DNA from: CAZIAK01 sp964537035
GTDB lineage: Bacteria > Planctomycetota > B15-G4
Direction of reading: 5' to 3'
Assembly: GCA_964537035.1 (NCBI GenBank)
Contig: CAZIAK010000004.1
Location: 84,559-148,558, forward strand
DNA: 64,000 nucleotides
In this document: in pieces, positions 9,211-16,525 of the stretch
How positions within the stretch are numbered: position 1 is the first letter of the stretch
Layout of the letters: each line of letters begins with the position of its first letter
Notes under the pieces: model-generated
Database searches by the model: none
What the model was told of the DNA's origin: nothing
Seen by the model: the letters and a program-made list of their open reading frames with translations, nothing else
Translations under genes and position numbers: made by a program

Positions 9211-9597
9211 GTGCACTATCTCATCGATGGCTACAACCTGGCCTTCTGGCTCGCGGGGGATGACGACCTCGACCCCCACCAGCTTCGGGAGCTGTTGCTG
9301 GGCAAGCTCGCGACCAGCCGCCCCCCCGACGCCGAATCGCTGCACATCTACTGGGACGTCCGCAGACCCAACCCGGCGATCCCGGCCAACACCTACCTCG
9401 ACTGGTGCACGATGCACAACGTCCCCGACGCGGACGCAGCCATCATCGACGCCGTCTACGACGCCGAGGCGCCCCGCCGCTGCATGGTGGTCAGCCGAGA
9501 CCGAGAGGTCACCGGCCGCTCCCGCCAGCTAGGAGCCAAGGTCATGTCCCCCAAGGATCTGCTAGGCAAGACCCGAACCCGGCGTCGCCGCCGCTAG
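9211..9597 (+). CDS. NYN-domain (YacP-like) putative nuclease
   Basis: A GTG at 9211 begins a 128-residue protein whose first residues, HYLIDGYNLAF, match the N-terminus of YacP/NYN-domain proteins (PIN-like RNases). Further acidic positions typical of this fold appear at 'DADAAIIDAVYDAE' (~70-85) and 'MVVSRDREV' (~92-100). The C-terminus is an Arg-rich tail (RTRRRRR) that could bind RNA. It is shorter than classical YacP (about 170 residues). Six bases upstream of the GTG is a TATCAT box, so the transcript may be leaderless. A structured repeat element lies 60 bases beyond its stop codon. Confidence 0.8.
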   Translation: MHYLIDGYNLAFWLAGDDDLDPHQLRELLLGKLATSRPPDAESLHIYWDVRRPNPAIPANTYLDWCTMHNVPDADAAIIDAVYDAEAPRRCMVVSRDREVTGRSRQLGAKVMSPKDLLGKTRTRRRRR

Positions 9598-9656
9598 CCG
9601 CCAAACCACCCCAGCGCGTGAGCAAGCGTCACCGCCGAAGAACGACCCCCCGAAAG

Positions 9657-9821
9657 GCCACAGTCGCCGGCCTCTCCAGCTGACGAGGTCGTCGCTGGTT
9701 CTCGCCAGGGGGGGTCTGGAGCGAGTTCACGAGGCGCAGCCGAGTTGTCTGAGCGCCACGGCCCCCCCTGGCGAGAACCAGCGACGACCGGAGCACCCCA
9801 AAGAAGGCCGCGACCTGTAGC
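9657..9821 (+). repeat. Structured inverted-repeat element, copy A
   Basis: A perfect 28-bp inverted repeat (9687-9714 with 9762-9789) encloses a 47-nt loop. Outside it, 9657-9667 pairs with 9810-9821 through an 11-bp stem that has one mismatch and one bulged base at 9814. The loop holds TCTGGAGCGAGT, a GGC-gca-GCC mini-hairpin and TGTCTGAGCG, all conserved in copies B and C, although the long stem has an unrelated sequence. It sits between the convergent NYN and HEAT-repeat genes. It could be a structured RNA, a 3'-UTR stabiliser/terminator, or a non-autonomous mobile element. No run of T follows, so it is not a textbook intrinsic terminator. Confidence 0.85.
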
Positions 9822-9848
9822 GCAGCCCGCAGCCCGCAGCCAGCCCCC

Positions 9849-11906
9849 TTAGCCGTTGGCCATGGCCATGTCGTTGGACGACCCGCGCCCCAGGTTGCCC
9901 AGGGCCCGCGCCGCAGCCAGACCCAGGGGACCGGTGCCGCCCTCCTCGAGAGCAGCATTCACGGCGTCGCTCAGGGCATCGACCGCGCCAGAGGCACCAC
10001 CGTGAGCAGCCCAGAGCTGACCCACCGCGTTCAGAGCCGCGATGCGCAGCTCGTCGGAACCACCACCCAGGACGATCTGCTCGACCTGCGAGAGACCGGC
10101 TCCCACGTGTCCTGCCAGGCCCAGGAGAGCGATCTTGACGTCGTCGCCACCCGCCCGCTCGAGCCCCTGCTCAATGCTGTTGGCCGAGCCAGCCGTGGCC
10201 GCGCTGGGCAGGTGCTGCAGCACCTGTGCGGCTGCGATGGCCCGTGAGGCTGCGTCACGAGCGAGCATGTCCGGCTCGCCAGCGACTGCCTGCAGGTCGG
10301 CCAAGGCCACCTCGGAGACCACTGCGGCCACCTGGTCGCCGTAGCGTGCGCTCACCAGATCGGACTCGTCCGTGACGATCACCACAGGCACGTCGGCGCT
10401 GCGGGGGTCGTTCAGCAGGCCGAAGATGACCGTGTCGAGCGTGACGCCGTTGAGGCCGTCGCGTACCACGATCACGTCCTTCGGCGGGAACTGCTTGGCC
10501 TTCATCAGGCCTCCGGCGGCCGTGGAGCTGCCCAGGTGCTGCCAGCCAGCGGCGTTGCCACTGAGCCCCGTGTCACCAATCGAGAACACCAGGCGATCGG
10601 GGATCGACTTGAGCGCCTCACCCAGCACCGAGACCACTCGGGCGTCAGCAAGACCCTGGGAGCCCAGAGAAAGTGCAGCAGCCACAGAAACGGCCTGGAA
10701 GTCGCTGTCGAGGGCGCCTCGCAAGGCTGCGACCTCGCCCTTGCCCGTGCCCATGCTGTCGATCAGAGCCGCAGCAGCAGCCGCCTGATCGTGCGACAAC
10801 AAGGTGCCCAGAGCGGCGCCTCGGGCATCGCCAGCCATGGCCAGCTTGATCTCAAGGGACGGCAGCTCATCGGCGGCCGTGGACAGCAGATCGCTGTCCT
10901 GCAGGCCCGGGACGTCGGCCCCAGCCATGATCTCGGCCTTCATGGACGCGTGCACCGCAGCCAGACCAGCACTGATCTCCTTGCCACCGCCCAGGGCCAT
11001 GGCCTGGTCGAGGGTGCCCTCGGCCAGGTGCAGCTGGTACAGGCCGCCCAGAATGGCCTCGCCCATGAGGCCGCCGTCCTGCCAGCTCCAGGCCACCTGG
11101 CCATCGGCGTAGGGCTTGACGATGTCGGCGTCGCCCTGAACCCACTTGGACGCCAGGCGCAGAGCCAGGGTCGAGGGATCGCGGGTGCGCAGGCCCATGG
11201 CGTCGAGGTCGTCGCCCAGGCGGCTCAAGGACTCGGCGGCGATCTGCCGTACCACTGCTTCGTCGTCGCCCGCGGCCAACCAGGCCAGGGAGGCTGCGGC
11301 ACGGACGTCGCCGATGGTGCCTAGCACCGAGGCCGCGTTGGCCCGGGTGGTCATGTCCTCAGAGTTCAGCGCTTGCATGAGCGGCGGCACCGCCCGATCA
11401 CCGAGGCGAATGAGCGCCTTGATGGCCAGAACACGACGATTCGTGTCGGAGCGGTCAGCCAGGGGACCCAGCAGCGCGGGCACAGCCCACTCGCCGTAGG
11501 TCGCATTCAGCTCGCTCAGGGCCTGCTCAGACTCAAGGGAGCCAGCAGACAGATAGGTGTCGACCAGGTCGCGCGCCCCGCCGGGATCGCTGAGCACGGC
11601 GCTGCGGCCCACCTTCGCGATGCCCAGGAAGCGCTTGGCCAGGGCACCGACCTCGCCGCCGTCCATGAGCATGGCCAGGATCTGGTCCTGCTCGAGCTTC
11701 TGCCAGAAGCGGAAAGCGTCTTCGTTGCCCGGGTTCTGGGCCAGGGCGTCCTTGAAGGCGTCGATGGCCCCCTGGGTGTCGCCTGACTCATAGGCAGCCA
11801 CGCCGGTCTCGAACAGGCTTTCGGCGTCCTGGGCGGCTGCGGAAGGCAGCGCCAGGAACAGGGCTGCAGACGGAACCACGAAGCGACAAAGCACGGAACG
11901 GAGCAT
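9849..11906 (-). CDS. Exported HEAT-repeat protein with N-terminal TPR
   Basis: The 685-residue product has a signal peptide (MLRSVLCRFVVPSAALFLAL, cleavage near AAAQ). A TPR-like unit follows (residues ~25-60: 'GVAAYESGDTQGAIDAFKDA'), then HEAT/PBS-lyase-like repeats (~120-260; 'VLAIKALIRLGDRAVPPLMQAL', 'ANAASVLGTIGDVRAAASL'). A middle region contains 'DVIVVRDGLNGVT' and 'DVPVVIVTDESDLVS', which looks like a degenerate receiver fold. A second HEAT-like block closes the protein. It is probably a periplasmic scaffold; no catalytic motif is apparent. Start choice: the ATG at 11906 places the signal peptide at the N-terminus, whereas upstream in-frame codons do not. Confidence 0.85.
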   Translation of the reverse strand: MLRSVLCRFVVPSAALFLALPSAAAQDAESLFETGVAAYESGDTQGAIDAFKDALAQNPGNEDAFRFWQKLEQDQILAMLMDGGEVGALAKRFLGIAKVGRSAVLSDPGGARDLVDTYLSAGSLESEQALSELNATYGEWAVPALLGPLADRSDTNRRVLAIKALIRLGDRAVPPLMQALNSEDMTTRANAASVLGTIGDVRAAASLAWLAAGDDEAVVRQIAAESLSRLGDDLDAMGLRTRDPSTLALRLASKWVQGDADIVKPYADGQVAWSWQDGGLMGEAILGGLYQLHLAEGTLDQAMALGGGKEISAGLAAVHASMKAEIMAGADVPGLQDSDLLSTAADELPSLEIKLAMAGDARGAALGTLLSHDQAAAAAALIDSMGTGKGEVAALRGALDSDFQAVSVAAALSLGSQGLADARVVSVLGEALKSIPDRLVFSIGDTGLSGNAAGWQHLGSSTAAGGLMKAKQFPPKDVIVVRDGLNGVTLDTVIFGLLNDPRSADVPVVIVTDESDLVSARYGDQVAAVVSEVALADLQAVAGEPDMLARDAASRAIAAAQVLQHLPSAATAGSANSIEQGLERAGGDDVKIALLGLAGHVGAGLSQVEQIVLGGGSDELRIAALNAVGQLWAAHGGASGAVDALSDAVNAALEEGGTGPLGLAAARALGNLGRGSSNDMAMANG

Positions 11907-12006
11907 GATCGAGCTCGCTGAAGAGTTGGGTTCGGGGCCCCACGTAACGGCCGGAGTCGTCGGTCCGCAGAGCGAGGCACAAATCTTAGGCAGGGACCCT
12001 GATTTA

Positions 12007-14019
12007 TCAAGGCCGACCGGCGACGTCACGCGATGACCGCCCCGGAAGAGCGAGGAACAGGGCCAGGCCACTGCCCCCCAGGGCGACCCAGGCGGCCGCC
12101 GGCGCAGCCCCCTCAAAGATCAGTTCACCGGGCAGAAGCACGCATCCCAGGACGAAAACGGTGGCTGCGAGCCAGGCGATCACCAGCCGGGGCACGGCCC
12201 ATGGCGAGGGGCGATCGGCTCCCCGAAGAGGGCCCCAGAAACCCACAGGCTGCACCAGATCGTAGAAGCGGCGCAGCTGGCCAGGGTCCACCGGGGGCGT
12301 CGCCAGGGTCACCGGCACGACCACCAGGGTCGAGAAGACGACCACAACCAGCAGGGTCCCGGCAAAGACAGGCTGCCCTCCTGCGACCAGCTGATCCGGG
12401 AGCAGACCCGCTCCCCACTCGGGCCAGCGCTGCAGGGCCCAGGTGACCGCGCCCGAGGTGATCAGGGCCGCGATCTCGGACCAGGCGTTGATCCGCCACC
12501 AGAGCCAGCGGGCCAGATAGACCACGCCCACCCCTGAGAAGAGGGCGGTGAAGACGTCGAACATGCCCCTCACGCTGTCCGAGGCGGCGGCAAAGAAGAC
12601 GGCCAGCGCCAGCACCAGGGGACCGGTCACCCGGCCAGCCCGCACGTAGTGCTTTTCGGGCTCGTTGGGGCGTAGAAAGCGCCTGTAGAGGTCGTTCACC
12701 AGGTAGGAGGAGGCCAGGTTCACGTGGGTGTCGATGGTCGACATGAAGGCGGCCAGGAACGACGCGGCGAGCAGCCCTAGCAGGCCGGAGGGCAGAAAGC
12801 GGAGCATCATCTCGGGGTAGGCCGCCTCGTCGTCCGTGCTGGCCAGGACCTGGCCGGCGCGGACCTCATCGCCCGTGGAGACCAGGGGCACGGCGTCCCA
12901 ACCTTCGACGGCGGTGGCTGGCAGGGCCACCTCGTGGACCGCTCCCAAGCCGTCGGTGAGCACCATGGTCACCTCGTTGACCGAGGTCACCAGGCCGTCC
13001 ACCGGGCTGGCCACCTGGGCCGGAGGCAGCACCAGCAGGGACGCCAGGGCCACGAGAATCCAGGGCCAGGGGCGCACGGCGTTGTGAGCCACTGCGTACC
13101 AGAGCGTGGCCAGCCAGGCGTGGCGCTCGTTCTTGCTGGCCAGGATGCGCTGGACCATGACGCCGCTGCCGTCCGCGTTCTTGTTGGCGAACCAGATCAC
13201 CCCCACGAACACGGCGAACTGCCAGAAGCTGGCTGTCCAGGTCACCGGGTCGAACAGCTCCACGCCCTCGGTGTTGGGCGCCATGGACAGCTTGTCCGCC
13301 GAGAGGGGGTTCGCTCGCAAGGCCTCGACAAGGCCGGCGGTACCGCCGAAGGCGTTGACCACCATGACCATGAGTGTGATCGAACCCGCCAGGGCCACTC
13401 CGAACTGGACGAAGTCGGTGAGCACCACACCCCAGAGGCCGGCGACCTCGGAGTAGATCAGGGCCAGCAAGGCGCAGCCCAGCATGACCGCCCAGACCGG
13501 CGTGATGGCCACGGGCCCCAGGCTGAAGAGAGGCTCGCTGCTCAGATCGAAGAGCACGGTGAGCACCTTGGTCATGCCCAGGATCACCCAGCCCATGACG
13601 AAGCAGTGCATGAACACCACCTGGTAGATGCTCTTGAAGCCGCGCAAGAACCGAGCGGGACGGCCGGAGTAACGCAGCTCCATGAACTCGATGTCGGTGA
13701 GCACGGCCGAGCGGCGCCAGAGGCGGGCGAAGAGCACCACCACCAGCAGGGTGCTCATGATGTAGGCCCACCAGCGCCAGTTGCCCGCCACGCCGCCGGT
13801 GCGGGTCCAGCTGGAGATGACCAGGGGCGTATCCGAGGCGAAAGACGTGGCCACCATGGAGGTGCCCGCCAGCCACCAGGGCAGCTGCCGCCCGGAGAGA
13901 AAGAAGTTCTCCACGGTGCCACGGCTCTTGCGGCCGACCCACACACCGATGCCCAGGGCGAACAACAGGTAGGCGCCGATGACGGCCCAGTCGAGGCCGG
14001 TGAACCCTGCGCGACTCAC
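12007..14019 (-). CDS. Sodium:solute symporter family protein with inserted hybrid-barrel-like domain
   Basis: This 670-residue inner-membrane protein has about 13-14 hydrophobic helices and SSS-family features: 'FFLSGRQLPWWLAGTSMVATSFASDTPL' at the N-terminus (given here for position, residues ~39-65) and 'FMSTIDTHVNLASSYLVND' near 425-443. Residues ~336-400, in the loop before 'AYPEMMLRFLP', form a soluble insertion. Its ends, SPVDGLVTSV and STGDEVRAGQVLA, resemble a lipoyl/barrel-sandwich hybrid fold but lack the modified-lysine motif. The GTG start overlaps the secretin stop codon by four bases (GTGA), so the two genes are coupled. The transported solute is unknown. Weaker homology in the C-terminal ~100 residues is still clearly membrane-spanning. 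Confidence 0.88.
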   Translation of the reverse strand: MSRAGFTGLDWAVIGAYLLFALGIGVWVGRKSRGTVENFFLSGRQLPWWLAGTSMVATSFASDTPLVISSWTRTGGVAGNWRWWAYIMSTLLVVVLFARLWRRSAVLTDIEFMELRYSGRPARFLRGFKSIYQVVFMHCFVMGWVILGMTKVLTVLFDLSSEPLFSLGPVAITPVWAVMLGCALLALIYSEVAGLWGVVLTDFVQFGVALAGSITLMVMVVNAFGGTAGLVEALRANPLSADKLSMAPNTEGVELFDPVTWTASFWQFAVFVGVIWFANKNADGSGVMVQRILASKNERHAWLATLWYAVAHNAVRPWPWILVALASLLVLPPAQVASPVDGLVTSVNEVTMVLTDGLGAVHEVALPATAVEGWDAVPLVSTGDEVRAGQVLASTDDEAAYPEMMLRFLPSGLLGLLAASFLAAFMSTIDTHVNLASSYLVNDLYRRFLRPNEPEKHYVRAGRVTGPLVLALAVFFAAASDSVRGMFDVFTALFSGVGVVYLARWLWWRINAWSEIAALITSGAVTWALQRWPEWGAGLLPDQLVAGGQPVFAGTLLVVVVFSTLVVVPVTLATPPVDPGQLRRFYDLVQPVGFWGPLRGADRPSPWAVPRLVIAWLAATVFVLGCVLLPGELIFEGAAPAAAWVALGGSGLALFLALPGRSSRDVAGRP

Positions 14020-15467
14020 CGACGCAGCGGGTCGATCAGTGCCCGGCTGGGCACCTTGATGGTCGGCTCGACAAGGAACAGGATCTCGGTGGTCTGCTCG
14101 TCACTCAGCCGGCTCTTGAAGAACCAGCCCAGCAGGGGGATGTCGCCGAGAAAGGGCACCTTGGTCAGGGTCTCGATGTGCTGCTTCTGGCGCAGACCAC
14201 CGATGGTGAAGCTCTGCCCGCTGTACACGTGCAGGGTCGTGTCGGTGGTGCGCTGACTGATGATCGGCGAGGACACGTCCACGCCGTTGATCACGAAGGG
14301 TGTTGCACCGGTCTGGGACGAGACATCGATGGAGAGATCGACCCGGATCAGGTCATCGGCCACGATGAAGGGGATCAGCTCGACGGTCACGCCGGTCTGT
14401 TCGAACTCGGTGGTCACGGTGGGGTTCGTCACCGAGCCCTTGGCCGTGAACACGGGCAGCTTGTCGCCGGTGGTCAGCCTGGCGTGATGGCCGTTGAGCA
14501 CGGTCACCTTCGGCGTGCTGAGCAGCTCGGCGGCGCCGATGGTCTGCAGCACGCTGATGATGCCCTTGACCGAGAAGCTGTCGTGCACGCCCTGCAGGCT
14601 CAGCAAGAAGCCGGGCAGGCTGATCGGGCCGTCAGGGAAGCTCGAGAACCCAGCTCCCGAACCGTCCGAAGCTCCATCATCCAAGAAGGGGATGCCCGAG
14701 CCGAAACCTCCAGCGGGTGGGTTCGTGTTCGGGTCATAGGGCAGGTTGCGGTTCTCGAGCTCGGCCACCTTGAGCTTGGCGTCCCAATCGATCTTGTCGC
14801 TCAGGTTCACCTCGACGATGGTGATCTCGATCTCGATCTGGGGCTGATCGCCGAGCACCTTCTGCAACAGCTCGTCGATGAACAGCAAGGTGGGCGGCGG
14901 CGCGGTGACGTGGATCACGTCGGCGATGTCCGGCTTCATCAATCCGTTGCGTGAGCCGAACTTGTCCGAGACCTCATCCTTGTAGAAGTTCGGCTGCAGC
15001 GACCAGCGGATGATCTCGGTGGCCGGGCGCTCCGGAAAGTTCGGTGTGTTCTGCTCTGCGGGGAAGTCGGCCACGTAGGCCCGCATCAGCGAGACGATGT
15101 CGTTGCCCCGGCCGGCGCGCACCGAGTACATCTTGGTCCACGAGCCATCGAGACCATGAATGACCTGACGGCCCAGGCGGTGGAAGTCCGTGGGCGCCTG
15201 GTCGGCCAGGAAGTCGGGCTCGAGATCGTCGGGCGTGGCCGCGTCGAAGAACGAGAGCTGGTCGCCGCCTTCGTCGTCAGCCTGGGTCTCGGCCACCAGA
15301 TCGAGGGGGTCGATCGTGGGCCGGTCTTGAGACGTGGGGCTCACCGCGATCACGGGCGAATCAGAGGACAGGCTCCAGGACGCGTTGGGGGCCTTGACCT
15401 CCTCGGTCACGCAGCCCGCAGCGGACAGACAGAACGCGGCGGCGAGAAGGCGTCTCATCGTAGTCAT
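14016..15467 (-). CDS. Secretin-family lipoprotein (GspD/PilQ-like)
   Basis: The 483-residue product begins with a lipoprotein signal (LSAAGC, Cys19). The C-terminal half (about 190-470) is a secretin domain: 'IEIEITIVEVNLSDK', 'LLSTPKVTVLNGHHA', and the family signature VPFLGDIPLLGWFF near 440. The N-terminal ~150 residues are acidic and lack obvious multiple N-domains, so it is shorter than typical GspD. Such proteins form outer-membrane pores for type II secretion or type IV pili. No other secretion or pilus genes adjoin it; it is coupled to the symporter gene instead. It may be an orphan pore or serve machinery encoded elsewhere. Confidence 0.87.
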   Translation of the reverse strand: MTTMRRLLAAAFCLSAAGCVTEEVKAPNASWSLSSDSPVIAVSPTSQDRPTIDPLDLVAETQADDEGGDQLSFFDAATPDDLEPDFLADQAPTDFHRLGRQVIHGLDGSWTKMYSVRAGRGNDIVSLMRAYVADFPAEQNTPNFPERPATEIIRWSLQPNFYKDEVSDKFGSRNGLMKPDIADVIHVTAPPPTLLFIDELLQKVLGDQPQIEIEITIVEVNLSDKIDWDAKLKVAELENRNLPYDPNTNPPAGGFGSGIPFLDDGASDGSGAGFSSFPDGPISLPGFLLSLQGVHDSFSVKGIISVLQTIGAAELLSTPKVTVLNGHHARLTTGDKLPVFTAKGSVTNPTVTTEFEQTGVTVELIPFIVADDLIRVDLSIDVSSQTGATPFVINGVDVSSPIISQRTTDTTLHVYSGQSFTIGGLRQKQHIETLTKVPFLGDIPLLGWFFKSRLSDEQTTEILFLVEPTIKVPSRALIDPLRR

Positions 15468-15533
15468 GACTCGGTCGGCGCCCTGCCCAGAGAAAGAAAT
15501 GCCCCAGGAAAGCCCCGGGGACTCGTCAGCCCA

Positions 15534-16244
15534 TCAGGAGGGAAGAGCCGCAATGACCCTATCGGTGACATCGGGGGCCGGCTCCAGGCGAGAAGTCACC
15601 CCACCGGTCTGGACCACGGCCTGCAAGGCTTCATCGCGCACCACGGCCTTCAGGGCATGCTGATAGACCTTCTCCCACTCTGCTTTCAGAAAGTGGTACT
15701 GGGTGTCGTCGGGATCGAGATTGAGCCAGTCGCGATAGGCCGGAATGGCCTGCAGGACGGCTTCTTTATCCATCTCGGCGACGCCATCACGGGCCTTGGC
15801 CTTGCCCGCCCAGAGCGAGCCGTCGATGTGATAGACGGGCAGCAACTCGATCACCGCCCAGGTCTGATCTTCGATGGCGATCTCACCACCGGAGACTCCG
15901 CCCAGGTGGGTGATGACGTGGAGGTCTTCGCTGTCGGCCACAGCAGCCAGGGCGCTCTTGACGCCCTTCTTGGCCTGGGAGAACAGCTGCTTGCCCCGAC
16001 CTTCCGCACGGTCGAGACCCAGCTCTTGCATGCGCATGAAAGCCGGGTGGTTGCCGTAGACCTCGTTGATGTCGACCTCGGCGCCCCGGGTGGGATTGCT
16101 CAAGGGGCCGAACACCACCGTGGTCTTGTCGATGGTCAGCTCGCTCTGGCTGACTTCAGTGGCCAGGACAGGGAGCGCCAGAATCACCATCAATGAGAGC
16201 GTTGTTGCCCCGGCCCGCAGGGTTCGACTTGTGGTGATTCGCAT
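15534..16244 (-). CDS. Exported protein of unknown function
   Basis: The ATG at 16244 is preceded by a clear GGGAG motif about 8-9 bases upstream, one of the few good ribosome-binding sites in the window. It gives 236 residues with a signal peptide (RTLRAGATTLSLMVILALPVL, cut near ATE). The mature part is mixed alpha/beta and charged, with a lysine-rich helix (~90-110). No cysteine, membrane helix or enzyme motif is visible. It lies 66 bases upstream of the secretin gene on the same strand, so a periplasmic partner role is possible but only inferred from position. Confidence 0.75.
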   Translation of the reverse strand: MRITTSRTLRAGATTLSLMVILALPVLATEVSQSELTIDKTTVVFGPLSNPTRGAEVDINEVYGNHPAFMRMQELGLDRAEGRGKQLFSQAKKGVKSALAAVADSEDLHVITHLGGVSGGEIAIEDQTWAVIELLPVYHIDGSLWAGKAKARDGVAEMDKEAVLQAIPAYRDWLNLDPDDTQYHFLKAEWEKVYQHALKAVVRDEALQAVVQTGGVTSRLEPAPDVTDRVIAALPS

Positions 16245-16412
16245 GGTGCACTCCCTCGTTCTCGAGACGCCCAGATCGAGAACCTGTCTATTAGCGCTGA
16301 GTATATGCCTTGGCACGACCTTCGTGCCGTTTCTGATCCGAGCCGAATCGGTCAGAGGGGGATCTCTCCTCCAAGCGCAGGCAGAAACCAGGGGGCCAGC
16401 TCTAGGGTCGAC

Positions 16413-16446
16413 CCTCTGCCTCTGTTCACTTGAGCAGAAGCAGAGG
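16413..16446. other. Imperfect inverted repeat upstream of the exported-protein gene
   Basis: A 12-base arm at 16413-16424 (CCTCTGCCTCTG) pairs with 16435-16446 with one mismatch around a 10-base loop. It lies in the 281-base gap between pnp and the gene starting at 16244. It may end pnp transcription together with the hairpin at 16471, or act as an operator; neither is shown. Confidence 0.4.
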
Positions 16447-16470
16447 CGGGGCAGAAGAGCTCGGCGGCCA

Positions 16471-16505
16471 GCCACCCTGTAGCGCGTGCAGCGACACAGG
16501 GTGGC
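16471..16505 (-). terminator. Candidate terminator hairpin after pnp
   Basis: A perfect 10-bp stem (GCCACCCTGT at 16471-16480 with 16496-16505) and a 15-base loop lie 20 bases beyond the pnp stop codon. There is no following run of T on the minus strand, so termination strength is uncertain; it could instead protect the 3' end. Confidence 0.45.
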
Positions 16506-16525
16506 CAGCAGCCACAGCGGTCAGG

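Noticed and set aside
14016..15467. Complete type II secretion or type IV pilus locus
   Set aside because: Only the secretin is present; no GspE/PilB ATPase, platform protein or pseudopilin genes adjoin it.
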